Source: Nocardioides ganghwensis
GTDB lineage: Bacteria > Actinomycetota > Actinomycetes > Propionibacteriales > Nocardioidaceae
Reading direction: 5' to 3'
NCBI RefSeq assembly: GCF_014779655.1
Contig: NZ_JACXYX010000022.1
Location: 1 to 60,139, forward strand
DNA length: 60,139 nt
The position numbers were made by a program, and so were the translations under genes. Under the pieces are notes generated by a model. The model made no database searches. It worked only from the letters and a program-made list of their open reading frames with translations, and was not told the origin of the DNA. Of this stretch, positions 1 to 7,221 are shown one piece after another; position 1 is the first letter of the stretch, and the number at the start of each line of letters is the position of its first letter.

Positions 1-403
1 GGACGCGGCGTCGGGGAACCGGGCGCGGCAGTCTCCGATCTCGGCCAGGAGTGTGGCGGCGCGGACGGTGCCGGCGCGGGGCAGGGACTGGAAGATCGGG
101 CCGTCGGGGTGGGCCAGGACCTGCTGAGCCGTAGCGGGCGCGCAGGGACTTCACCTGTCGTGCGCTGATGACGAAGACCTGGAATCCGTCACGGATCAGG
201 TGCTCAACCACAGGACCATCGCCGCGTTCGATCCCGACCCGGTCCACGCCATGGCGGCGCAGTAAGGCGGTGATCTTCGCCAGGCCAGGTCGCGTGTGCG
301 ACACGGTCGCTTCCTCGATGCGTTGTCCGTCGTTGTCGACGATGCACAGCGCGTGGTGCTGCCAGGACCAGTCGATCCCCGCAAAAGTGGGCGTAGCCTT
401 CAT
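1..403 (-). pseudogene. IS110-family transposase, internally deleted and frameshifted, cut by window edge
   Basis: The reverse strand from an ATG at 403 reads as the N-terminal DEDD (RuvC-like) domain of an IS110-type transposase: FAGIDWSWQHHALCIVDDNG near residue 8, then GIERGDGPVVEHL and VISARQVKSLRARYGSAG. In intact relatives this is followed by an NKDD-type motif with the last two catalytic Asp residues. Here it jumps at about position 121-127, in another frame, to QQVLAHPDGPIFQSLPRAGT and LLAEIGDCRARFPDAAS, which is the start of the C-terminal Transposase_20 domain. A GGAAGGAG ribosome site sits 8 nt before the ATG. The middle of the protein, including two of the four acidic catalytic residues, is missing and the halves are out of frame, so it should not make active transposase. 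The C-terminal part continues beyond the window. Confidence 0.8.
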
Positions 404-671
404 TTCGGGTGCTCCTTCCGTCAGCCCACGGATCAAGCACTCCGGTCCGGGACGTGACTGTCGGTCGCTCACTGAGGCGCTCCGGCAGCCCGCGAGGGCC
501 ACGTGGCGCAAAGCCCTATGGCCGATCTGCACGTCCCGGGCCACCAGGCCCTGCAACTCTCAGCCAGGTCATCCCATGAAGGGCGACTCGGTCAGCCTGG
601 CAGTGACCTGGCGGACCCGGGGTGCAGACAAGAGGCCTACTCCTGTCTGCACCTAACGTCCACCAGTGAGG
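404..671. other. Non-coding flank upstream of the IS110 remnant
   Basis: No convincing gene is seen here. The stretch lies directly 5' of the transposase start and ends beside the stop of the DUF2177 gene. In IS110-group elements the end upstream of the transposase encodes the bridge (seeker) RNA, so remnants of that RNA gene are expected here. The only clear structure is the hairpin at 621-653. The exact end of the insertion sequence cannot be set without a comparison sequence. Confidence 0.4.
621..653. repeat. Hairpin with 10-bp perfect arms
   Basis: GGTGCAGACA (621-630) pairs with TGTCTGCACC (644-653). After one mismatch, GAG (632-634) can pair with CTC (640-642), leaving a short loop. 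It lies 19 nt beyond the stop codon of the DUF2177 gene, so it could be that gene's terminator, although no T-run follows. It could equally be a stem of the IS110 end or its RNA. Confidence 0.6.
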
Positions 672-1100
672 TCAGGCGCTGCGCGCCCAGGCCGGCAGCC
701 GCTGCACCACGGCGTACGTCGTGGTCGACACGGCGGCGGCCAGGAACGTCCCCCAGGCCAGGTCGACCGGGACGAGGGCGGCGGGGAAGTCGCGGATCAC
801 GGCGAGGTTGGTGAGGTCCCACGTCGCGTAGGTGACGAGGCCGAAGAACGCCCCGGCCCCCGCGGCGCGCCGCCACGACCCCGCTGCCACGGCCGGGTGG
901 ATCACGAAGTAGACCAGCCCGGCGACGAAGAGGGCGTAGAAGACGAACGCCGCACCGACGTCCGGCGACGGCGCGAGCAGGTCGCCGAGGTGGCGGGCGT
1001 AGAGGTCCTCGGCGATGGTGCCGAGCCAGACGAGGTCGAGGACGCAGAACACGACGGCGGCGACGACGTACTGGGCTACCCACGGCATGGCGTTCAGCAT
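672..1100 (-). CDS. DUF2177 family integral membrane protein
   Basis: The 142-residue protein is almost entirely hydrophobic, with about four membrane segments. It shows the family signatures DLVWLG near residue 20, a central FFGLVTYATWDLTNLAVIRD, and VDLAWGTFLAA near the C-terminus. Function of DUF2177 proteins is unknown. I chose the ATG at 1100 because the conserved family sequence starts there; a longer reading back to 1199 adds a Pro/His/Arg-rich stretch unlike a membrane protein N-terminus. It is transcribed towards the IS110 remnant and has no obvious operon partner. Confidence 0.85.
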   Translation of the reverse strand: MLNAMPWVAQYVVAAVVFCVLDLVWLGTIAEDLYARHLGDLLAPSPDVGAAFVFYALFVAGLVYFVIHPAVAAGSWRRAAGAGAFFGLVTYATWDLTNLAVIRDFPAALVPVDLAWGTFLAAAVSTTTYAVVQRLPAWARSA

Positions 1101-1253
1101 GACACCGCCGCCCAGCCGGGGGCGGTGGGCGACGGGTGGAGTCGTGAGTGGTGAGCGGTGCGTGAGGCGTGGGTGGGGTTGTGCTGTGCAGGGCCCCACG
1201 CACCGCTCGCCGGGCGTGTCGTGGGGACACGCGGGGCTCGGGCCGACGTGGGG

Positions 1254-2042
1254 TCAGCAGCCGAGCGCGTCGAAGGTGAAGTCGCCGAGGAAGACGGCCT
1301 GCTGGCCGTTGCCCGAGGCGTTCCAGTAGTCGAGCCGGAAGCTGCTGACCGGCCCGGGGTAGGTGACGGCGAGGTTGCCGCGGTCGTCGGCGCTGTCGGC
1401 GGCGGGGATGTCGTCGTCGTACATCTGCCAGGGCGAGGCCTGGGTGCCGGAGCCCACGACGTAGGACCCGCCGCCGACGCGGCTCGTGGCGACGGCCGTG
1501 CGCACGCCGGTCAGCTCGACCTGGTCGCGGTAGTCGTTGCCCGACCCGCGCTGGTCGTTGGAGTCGATGTCGGTGATGGTGAACCGGAGGTTGCTCACCG
1601 CTCGTGAGAAGGTCACCTCGACCACCTGGCGACTGGCGTTGCGGCCCTCGAGGATGTCGGTGTTCCACAGCAGCAGCCCGCGCTCCTGCGCGCCGAGGTT
1701 GCCGATGTTCGCCGTGTTCTCGACCGTCAGGTTGGTGGCGTGGCGCCGGTCCGCGCCGACCACGGAGTTCCTGAAGGTCACGGTGACCGGGCTGCTCCCC
1801 GACGGGCCGGTGACCACCGCGGTCCCGACGTGGACGGCGTTGGCGCCGGCCGGCTTCGCGACCGAGTAGCTCGTGGTGAAGGCGTCGCTGGTGGTGTTGT
1901 CGGCCCAGTCCAGGCGCCACGCGTAGGACGTGCTGCCGCAGGACGCGGCGTACGCCGGGACGGCGGTGCTGGCCGCGACGACCGGCACGGTCCAGGCGAC
2001 GGTGCGCACGACGTTGCGGCGCGACTGCACAGTGGTGCTCAT
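1254..2042 (-). CDS. Exported protein with twin-arginine-like signal peptide
   Basis: The 262-residue product begins MSTTVQSRRNVVRTVAWTVP and continues into a hydrophobic stretch ending VPAYAAS, a signal peptide with an Arg pair and an AXA-type cleavage site near residue 33. The mature part is rich in Thr, Ser, Asn, Gly and Val in alternating patterns, as in beta-sandwich surface or secreted proteins, and has one Cys near each end (ASCGST and the last residue). No enzyme motif is visible. An AGGA box 5 nt before the ATG at 2042 favours this start over two in-frame upstream starts. It is probably released from the cell or held in the wall, role unknown. Confidence 0.75.
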   Translation of the reverse strand: MSTTVQSRRNVVRTVAWTVPVVAASTAVPAYAASCGSTSYAWRLDWADNTTSDAFTTSYSVAKPAGANAVHVGTAVVTGPSGSSPVTVTFRNSVVGADRRHATNLTVENTANIGNLGAQERGLLLWNTDILEGRNASRQVVEVTFSRAVSNLRFTITDIDSNDQRGSGNDYRDQVELTGVRTAVATSRVGGGSYVVGSGTQASPWQMYDDDIPAADSADDRGNLAVTYPGPVSSFRLDYWNASGNGQQAVFLGDFTFDALGC

Positions 2043-2278
2043 GGCTGTCCTCATCTCCCGCGCAGCACCCCGGCGTGTCCCCACACGCACAAGATCGGGC
2101 GCTGTTCTCCGGGCACGCTAGCCACGCCGCGGGTCCGGAGGGGCGGAATGGCCGGGTCGGGGGGCGCGACGGACCGATATCCGACTTTCGTAGCCCGAGC
2201 GGTCCAGACCACCCACCAGATGTGGGCACCCGCGAGGACCTCCCGCCGACCGGCCGACGGACGTGCCATGCTCAGCGC

Positions 2279-3100
2279 ATGCGTCGTACGCCGCGCATCC
2301 GCCGCCGTCCCCCGCGCCCCACCCGGCCGCAGGTGGTCGCCCACCGCGGGAGCAGCCACGAGACGGCCGAGCACACGCTCGCGGCCTACGTGAAGGCCCT
2401 CGACGAGGGCGCCGACGCCCTCGAGTGCGACGTCCGGCTGACCGCGGACGGCCACCTCGTGTGCGTCCACGACCGCGACCTCCGGCGTACGGCCGCCACG
2501 CCGGGCCTCGTGTCGACGATGAACCTCGCCGAGCTCGACGAGCTCGACTTCGCCTCCTGGAAGAACCCGTGGTCCGAGCTCGACGACGAGGCGCCCGACC
2601 GCGACCCCGAGCACGGCAAGGTGCTCACGCTGCGCAAGCTGCTGGAGACGGCCGCCGACTACGACCGGCACGTCGAGCTCGCCATCGAGACCAAGCACCC
2701 GACCCGCTACGGCGGGCTGGTCGAGCGACGGCTGGTCGAGACGCTCGGCGACTTCGGGTGGGACCGCGCTGGCTCCCCGGTCCGAGTGATGAGCTTCTCC
2801 GTCAACGCGGTCAGCCGGGTCCGTCGCCTGGCGCCGGACCTCGACGTGGTGCTGCTCGTCGACAAGGCGCACCACTGGCCGGTGCTGCGTCCGGTCGTCG
2901 GCGACGACTGGATCATCGGTCCCGGCATCGACGAGCTGCGCGACCACCCCGGGCTCGGCCGGCACCTGGTCAAGGCGGGGCGCGAGATCCACGTGTGGAC
3001 CGTCAACACCGCCGAGGACCTCCAGATCTGCCTGGACCTCGGCGTGACCGCCGTCATCAGCGACCGGCCGGCCTACATGCTGGAGCTGCTCGGCCGATAG
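2279..3100 (+). CDS. Glycerophosphodiester phosphodiesterase
   Basis: A 273-residue cytoplasmic GDPD-family enzyme (no signal peptide) predicted to hydrolyse glycerophosphodiesters to glycerol-3-phosphate and an alcohol. Family residues are visible: VAHRGSS (His22), the metal-binding pair in ALECDVRLTADG (Glu49, Asp51), and CVHDRDL (His64); the end reads VWTVNT and GVTAVISDRPAYML. The usual PENT after HRG is AEHT here, a small deviation. The ATG at 2279 is chosen over an upstream in-frame start because the family core starts soon after it. The gene stops 9 nt before the DUF5926 gene; its TAG stop forms part of that gene's -10 box. Confidence 0.9.
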   Translation: MRRTPRIRRRPPRPTRPQVVAHRGSSHETAEHTLAAYVKALDEGADALECDVRLTADGHLVCVHDRDLRRTAATPGLVSTMNLAELDELDFASWKNPWSELDDEAPDRDPEHGKVLTLRKLLETAADYDRHVELAIETKHPTRYGGLVERRLVETLGDFGWDRAGSPVRVMSFSVNAVSRVRRLAPDLDVVLLVDKAHHWPVLRPVVGDDWIIGPGIDELRDHPGLGRHLVKAGREIHVWTVNTAEDLQICLDLGVTAVISDRPAYMLELLGR

Positions 3101-3103
3101 GTT
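3098..3103 (+). promoter_or_regulatory. TAGGTT -10 box, leaderless start of DUF5926 gene
   Basis: TAGGTT ends 6 nt before the ATG at 3110 and shares its first three bases with the TAG stop of the preceding gene. This spacing places the transcription start at or next to the start codon, the layout of a leaderless actinobacterial mRNA. Confidence 0.5.
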
Positions 3104-3109
3104 CTCGTC

Positions 3110-4039
3110 ATGGCCAAGAAGTCCCGTACCCGCACCTCGTCCGCTCCCGCTGCCGGCGAGGTCGGACCCCGCCAGCCCTGCCCGTGCGGCTCGGGCAAGC
3201 GCTACAAGGCGTGCCACGGTGCTGCCGGCGGCGCCGCACCGACCTTCGTCGCCCGGCCCTTCGAGGGGATGCCGAGCGAGTGCGACGTGATCGCGCTGCG
3301 CGAGCTGGTCCCCGCGGCGACCGCCCCGCTCACCCTCAAGGACGGCGAGCGCACCGTACGCCTCGCGACCCTCCTGCCCGGCGCCGCGCCGGCGATGGTC
3401 CGCGAGTCCGGCGACGTCTGGCTCGGCCTCCAGGTCCAGCACTCCTACGGCAACCCCGCCCGCGACCTCGGCGCCGTCCTCGAGGCCGCGCTGGCCACCG
3501 AGGAGCCCGGCATCGTCGGCCTGATGTCGGCGCCCGGGGAGGGCCCGAGCATCCAGGACCTGATCACCGACGAGTCGCTCGACATCACCGTCCACGACGG
3601 CTTCGAGTACTGGATCGACGACATCCCCGAGCGCGACGCCAGCATGGAGGCCGCGCTCGAGCAGGCCAACGGCGGTGTGATGCCGACCAGCCGACTCACC
3701 TCGGTCGAGGCGGCGTACTGGACCAACGTCGGGACCAAGGAGCACCTGCGCTGGGTGATGCCGCACCCCGAGGACCAGCTCCTCGACGCGCTCGCGCGCC
3801 TGCACGCGGCAGGTCAGGACTCGGTCGCCGAGGGGTCGCGCTTCGTCGGCATGTTCCGCGCCCACGGCCTGCTGGCGCCGGTCTGGGACCTCCCGGTCGG
3901 CACCGGCGCCGAGGTGCTCGAGGAGCCCGCCGCGCGGTTCGCGGCCGACCTCGAGGAGGCGCTGAAGGGCGGCGACCTGAGCGCCGCCGAGCGGTCGGCA
4001 CGGGCAGGACTTGCCAACCGTCAGGTGACGATCCGGTAA
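3110..4039 (+). CDS. DUF5926 family protein with N-terminal SEC-C zinc motif
   Basis: 309 residues. A basic N-terminus is followed at residues 23-37 by PCPCGSGKRYKACHG, a complete SEC-C zinc-binding motif like the one at the end of SecA and in many proteins that touch nucleic acids or proteins. The remainder matches the actinobacterial DUF5926 family in size and in features such as MPSECDVIALRELVPAA and SVEAAYWTNVGTKEHLRW. Its biochemical role is unknown. No signal peptide or membrane segment is present. Confidence 0.85.
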   Translation: MAKKSRTRTSSAPAAGEVGPRQPCPCGSGKRYKACHGAAGGAAPTFVARPFEGMPSECDVIALRELVPAATAPLTLKDGERTVRLATLLPGAAPAMVRESGDVWLGLQVQHSYGNPARDLGAVLEAALATEEPGIVGLMSAPGEGPSIQDLITDESLDITVHDGFEYWIDDIPERDASMEAALEQANGGVMPTSRLTSVEAAYWTNVGTKEHLRWVMPHPEDQLLDALARLHAAGQDSVAEGSRFVGMFRAHGLLAPVWDLPVGTGAEVLEEPAARFAADLEEALKGGDLSAAERSARAGLANRQVTIR

Positions 4040-4081
4040 GCAGCGCTCCACCGGCCGCCCACCAAGCGGCCACGTGCCGAA

Positions 4082-4103
4082 CACAACCGGGCCAACGGTT
4101 GTG
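4082..4103. repeat. Inverted repeat CACAACCG / CGGTTGTG
   Basis: CACAACCG (4082-4089) is repeated inverted as CGGTTGTG (4096-4103) with a 6-nt spacer. It lies 43 nt after the DUF5926 stop, just upstream of the promoter-like site and the strong hairpin that follow. It could be part of a terminator or a protein-binding site. Confidence 0.5.
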
Positions 4104-4128
4104 CCGGTGCTCACGAGCGGAGTAGATT
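4099..4128 (+). promoter_or_regulatory. Promoter-like pair TTGTGC - 18 nt - TAGATT
   Basis: A -35-like TTGTGC (4099-4104) and a good -10 TAGATT (4123-4128) are separated by 18 nt. No open reading frame on this strand begins nearby; what follows is the 4137-4174 hairpin. If active it would yield a very short structured RNA. Confidence 0.35.
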
Positions 4129-4136
4129 CGTTCCTG

Positions 4137-4174
4137 CCCGGTCGTTGTTGTTTCCCCCGTCAACAACGACCGGG
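4137..4174. terminator. Strong hairpin between convergent genes
   Basis: A perfect 14-bp stem (CCCGGTCGTTGTTG, 4137-4150, with CAACAACGACCGGG, 4161-4174) encloses a 10-nt loop and is followed by CTTTC. It lies between the convergent DUF5926 gene and the small gene at 4245-4412 and is well placed as a bidirectional terminator. It is A/T-richer than its surroundings. Confidence 0.75.
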
Positions 4175-4244
4175 CTTTCACATGCCCGGAGCTGCCTCGT
4201 CCGCGAGATCACCGACGAGGACCTGGGGCAGGACGCGCGAGCTC

Positions 4245-4412
4245 CTAGGAGTGGATGCCCGACTTGTCGTGCGCGTCCGGTGGGCGGCCGGTGTTGACCG
4301 CCTTGGTCCTGCCGCAGTAGAGGCAGGTGTGGTGGGCTCCTCCGACGTCCCCCACGGGCGGCTCCCAGCTGTGGAGGCCCACCGCGCACCTGATGGTTCG
4401 CAACATGCTCAT
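4245..4412 (-). CDS. Small CxxC protein, 55 residues, function unknown
   Basis: The product begins MSMLRTIRCAVGLHSWEPP and contains HHTCLYCGRTK, a zinc-ribbon half (Cys30-x2-Cys33) with His28 and a further Cys9 and His14 nearby, so it may bind one metal ion. An AGGAG ribosome site 7 nt before the ATG at 4412 makes translation credible. A second ATG two codons on is possible. It is not recognised as a named family. It lies downstream of the adenylate cyclase gene on the same strand, 74 nt away. Confidence 0.6.
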   Translation of the reverse strand: MSMLRTIRCAVGLHSWEPPVGDVGGAHHTCLYCGRTKAVNTGRPPDAHDKSGIHS

Positions 4413-4486
4413 GACGGTGCTCCTGAAGACGATGAGCACCAGTGTGCGCCTCGTGCGGCGGGCCGGACAACGGTGTGCTGGACCAG

Positions 4487-5476
4487 TCAGTCGTCCGCCT
4501 GCCGGGCCCGCACCCGCCAGGCCTCGAGGTTCTTGAACCCCTTGGCCGAGACCCGGCGCAGGCGTCGCCAGCGCCACGGTGAGTCCTCCTCGCCGTCGTG
4601 ATCCGCGGTCAGGGCCTCGTGCACGCCCGCGTCGACGAGCACCGACCCGGGTCGGGCGGCCGAGGTGAGCCGGGAGGCGGCGTTGACCGTCGACCCGAAG
4701 ACGTCGCCGAGGCGGCGTACGACCGCGCCGTGGGCGACGCCGGCGCGCACCGCCGGGAACGGGTCGTCCTCGTCGGCCCCGCGGGCGGTCAGCGCCAACG
4801 CGACCTCGACGGCGGCGACCGGGTCGGCCACGGTGAACAACACCTCGTCGCCGATCGTCTTGATGACCTGGCCGCCGCGGTCGACGACGAGGGTCGTGGT
4901 GTCCTGCTCGAAGGCGTCGACCCACGCGACCAGCTCGGCGCCGTCGAGGCTGCGGCTCTGCGTGGTGTAGCCGACGATGTCGACGAAGCACACCGACATC
5001 TGCGCCTCGCTGCTGGTGAGCGTCCCGGCGTCCTCCAGCAGGTGCTGGGTCGCGCTGGCGAGGTGGCGGCGCCAGACGTACGCCTGGAGCGCCTCGACTC
5101 GCGGCAGCACGTCGGTCGCGAGGTCGGTGAGGCCGTCGGCGGGATCGCCGGCCTCCACGGCCAGCCCGGCGAGCAGCGTGGTCTGCCACTCGGCGAGCCG
5201 GGCGAAGCTCCGCCCCCACGTGCGGACGAGCGCCGCCTGCGAGTCCGGGGGCAGGATGCCGATCCGGACCAGCTCGGCCGACAGGCGCAGCGCCTCCACG
5301 TCGCTCTCGGCGAAGGCGACGTCGTCGTCGGTGTGGTGCGGGAAGCCGAGCTGGTGCCACAGCGTCACCGCGAGGTCGAGGGGCACGCCTGCCTTCTCGG
5401 CCACCTGGACCCGCGTCAGGCTCGGCGCCTGCCCGAGCAGGTAGGCCTCCATCGCCTCCGCGACGTCGGACGGCAC
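4487..5476 (-). CDS. Class III adenylate cyclase with N-terminal regulatory domain
   Basis: About 329 residues. The catalytic domain (about residues 155-320) has all expected residues: FVDIVGYT (metal Asp166), KTIGDEVLF (Lys206 and metal Asp210), GDVFGSTVNAASRL (Asp258 for adenine, Asn265 and Arg269 for the transition state). It should convert ATP to cAMP in the cytoplasm. The N-terminal 150 residues resemble the pH-responsive regulatory half of mycobacterial Rv1264-type cyclases. The start is uncertain: GTG 5476 is given; TTG 5482 is possible, and a GTG or ATG-type reading back to 5533 would overlap the upstream gene. It directly follows the cNMP-binding gene, with which it forms an operon. 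Confidence 0.85.
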   Translation of the reverse strand: MPSDVAEAMEAYLLGQAPSLTRVQVAEKAGVPLDLAVTLWHQLGFPHHTDDDVAFAESDVEALRLSAELVRIGILPPDSQAALVRTWGRSFARLAEWQTTLLAGLAVEAGDPADGLTDLATDVLPRVEALQAYVWRRHLASATQHLLEDAGTLTSSEAQMSVCFVDIVGYTTQSRSLDGAELVAWVDAFEQDTTTLVVDRGGQVIKTIGDEVLFTVADPVAAVEVALALTARGADEDDPFPAVRAGVAHGAVVRRLGDVFGSTVNAASRLTSAARPGSVLVDAGVHEALTADHDGEEDSPWRWRRLRRVSAKGFKNLEAWRVRARQADD

Positions 5477-5486
5477 GTCCAAGGAC

Positions 5487-5861
5487 TCAGCCCTGCCCCA
5501 CGCGCCCCGCGGCGGCGGCCCGCAGCGCGGCACCGAAGCTCGGGATCTCGTCGGCGAGCTCCTCGATCTTCTCGCTGGTGAAGTGCACGACGCTCAGCGG
5601 CGTCAGCGCGACCACGGTGGCCGAGCGGAGCGTACGGTTCACGATCGCGGTCTCGCCCACGACGGCGCCGGGGCCGAGGGTGGCGATCTCGACGCCGCCC
5701 TTGCGGACCGACACCCGACCGGCAGTGATGAGGTACGCCTTGTCGGCGGGGGTGCTCTCCGCGATGGGCGACCAGCCCTGCGGGAGCGTCAGCGCACGAC
5801 CTGCGGCCAGGACGCGCTCGGCGTCGGCGGGCGGCAGGGCCTCGAGGATGGACTCAGTCAT
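5487..5861 (-). CDS. Single-domain cyclic-nucleotide-binding protein
   Basis: A 124-residue protein made of little more than one cNMP-binding (CAP_ED) beta-barrel: AYLITAGRVSVRKGG, LGPGAVVGETAIVNRTLRSATVVAL (the phosphate-binding cassette, with GE then R-S-A), and VVHFTSEKIEELAD. It has no DNA-binding domain, so it is not a CRP-type regulator by itself. A GAGGTGG site precedes the ATG at 5861. Its stop is within about 11 nt of the adenylate cyclase start, so the predicted cAMP source and a cAMP receptor are co-expressed; the partner it controls is unknown. Confidence 0.85.
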   Translation of the reverse strand: MTESILEALPPADAERVLAAGRALTLPQGWSPIAESTPADKAYLITAGRVSVRKGGVEIATLGPGAVVGETAIVNRTLRSATVVALTPLSVVHFTSEKIEELADEIPSFGAALRAAAAGRVGQG

Positions 5862-5962
5862 GCCACCTCAACGATCCACCGGGGCGAACGTGATGCCCCG
5901 CGGACGAATTCGGTCAACAGGTGTGCACTGGGTCGTCGTGCCAGCGACCCACGCCGGGGGCG

Positions 5963-7189
5963 TCAGTCGGTGTGCAGCGGCTCCCGGGAGATCGGGCAGC
6001 TCATGCAGCGCGGGCCGCCGCGGCCCGAGCCGAGCTCGGAGCCCGCGATCCGGACGACCTCGATGCCGGCGTCCTCGAGCCGGTCGTTGGTCTCGTCGTT
6101 GCGCTCGTAGGCCACCGCCACCCGTGGCGCGAGGGCCAGGGTGTTGTTGCCGTCGTCCCACTGCTCGCGCTCGGCGGTGACCGGGTCGAGGCCGGTGTCG
6201 ATCTGGTGCAGCGTGTCGATCTGCATCGCCTTGGCCGCCGCCACCAGGAACGGCTCGGACTCGCTGACGCTCAGCGACAGGTCGGACTCGCCCGAGCCCG
6301 GGTCGTCGAGGGTCACGGTCACCGCGCGGAGCGTGTCGGCGACGTTGGGGTACATCACGACCTTGTCGACGTCGACCATCGTGCAGACGGTGTCGAGGTG
6401 CATCGTGGCGCGCTCCTGCGCGATCGGCACCGCCAGCACGGTGTGGGCGAGGTCGGCGTGGAAGACCTGACGGGCCAGCCGCTCCACGCCCGCGGGAGTC
6501 GTACGCTCACCGACGCCGACGGCGATCACGCCGGGTGCCAGCAGCAGCACGTCACCACCCTCCACGTGCTCGTTGTGCCAGCCGTGGATCTTGCGGGTGC
6601 CGGCGAAGCGCGGGTGCTCGGTGTAGATCAGCTCGGTCAGCTGCGTCTCGCGCTTGCGGGCCGGCATCGCGAGGCTGGTCACGGCGACGCGGTCGCGGAC
6701 CCACACGCTGGAGTCGCGGGTGAAGAGCAGGTTGGGCAGCGGGTCGATGAGGAAGTCGTGCGGGTCGAGCAGGCTGGTCACCAGGCCGTGGCCGCCCTTG
6801 ACCTCGTCGTTGCGGATGCCGGCGGTCAGCACGTCGGTGAGCTCGGCCGGCGAGCACTCGCGCAGCGCCTGGGCGAGGTAGCGGCGCATGGTGTCGCCGA
6901 GGTGCAGGCCGGACAGTGCGCTGGTGATCGCGTGGTTGCGGGCCAGCTCGCTCTCCAGCGTCTCGGTCAGCAGCTCGGTCAGGTAGAGGACCTCGACGCC
7001 GCGGTTGCGCAGGGTCTCGGCGAAGGCGTCGTGCTCCTCCTGCGCCCGGCTCACCCACGGGATGCCGTCGAAGAGCAGGCGGTCGTTGTTGCGGGGCGTC
7101 AGCCGCTTCAGCTCGTTGCCGGGGCGGTGGAGCATGACGGTGGCCAGGCGGCCGACCTCGCTGTCGGCTCCGTGAGGGGTGGTGACCAT
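5963..7189 (-). CDS. arcA: Arginine deiminase
   Basis: 408 residues, the normal length. It converts L-arginine to citrulline and ammonia. Active-site elements are visible: DPLPNLLFTRDSSVWV, GWHNEHVEGGDVLLL (the H and ExGD cluster), ATMHLDTVCTMVD, and the nucleophile Cys395 in GGPRCMSCP. The ATG at 7189 matches the usual N-terminus (GADSEVGRLATVMLHRPG). No carbamate kinase or ornithine carbamoyltransferase gene is adjacent, so a complete fermentative arc operon is not present in this window; stress or nitrogen roles are possible. Confidence 0.93.
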   Translation of the reverse strand: MVTTPHGADSEVGRLATVMLHRPGNELKRLTPRNNDRLLFDGIPWVSRAQEEHDAFAETLRNRGVEVLYLTELLTETLESELARNHAITSALSGLHLGDTMRRYLAQALRECSPAELTDVLTAGIRNDEVKGGHGLVTSLLDPHDFLIDPLPNLLFTRDSSVWVRDRVAVTSLAMPARKRETQLTELIYTEHPRFAGTRKIHGWHNEHVEGGDVLLLAPGVIAVGVGERTTPAGVERLARQVFHADLAHTVLAVPIAQERATMHLDTVCTMVDVDKVVMYPNVADTLRAVTVTLDDPGSGESDLSLSVSESEPFLVAAAKAMQIDTLHQIDTGLDPVTAEREQWDDGNNTLALAPRVAVAYERNDETNDRLEDAGIEVVRIAGSELGSGRGGPRCMSCPISREPLHTD

Positions 7190-7221
7190 GTCGCGGACTC
7201 TATCGCTCTCGTGCGGCGCGC

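Noticed and set aside
637..2229. A 530-codon open frame on the reverse strand across the DUF2177 and exported-protein genes
   Set aside because: It is Arg/Pro/Gly-rich and is the off-frame shadow of two real genes; long open frames are common by chance at this GC content.
5912..5917. TTGACC as -35 of the cNMP-binding gene
   Set aside because: At 17 nt spacing the -10 position reads ATCACG, which is too weak to support a promoter call.
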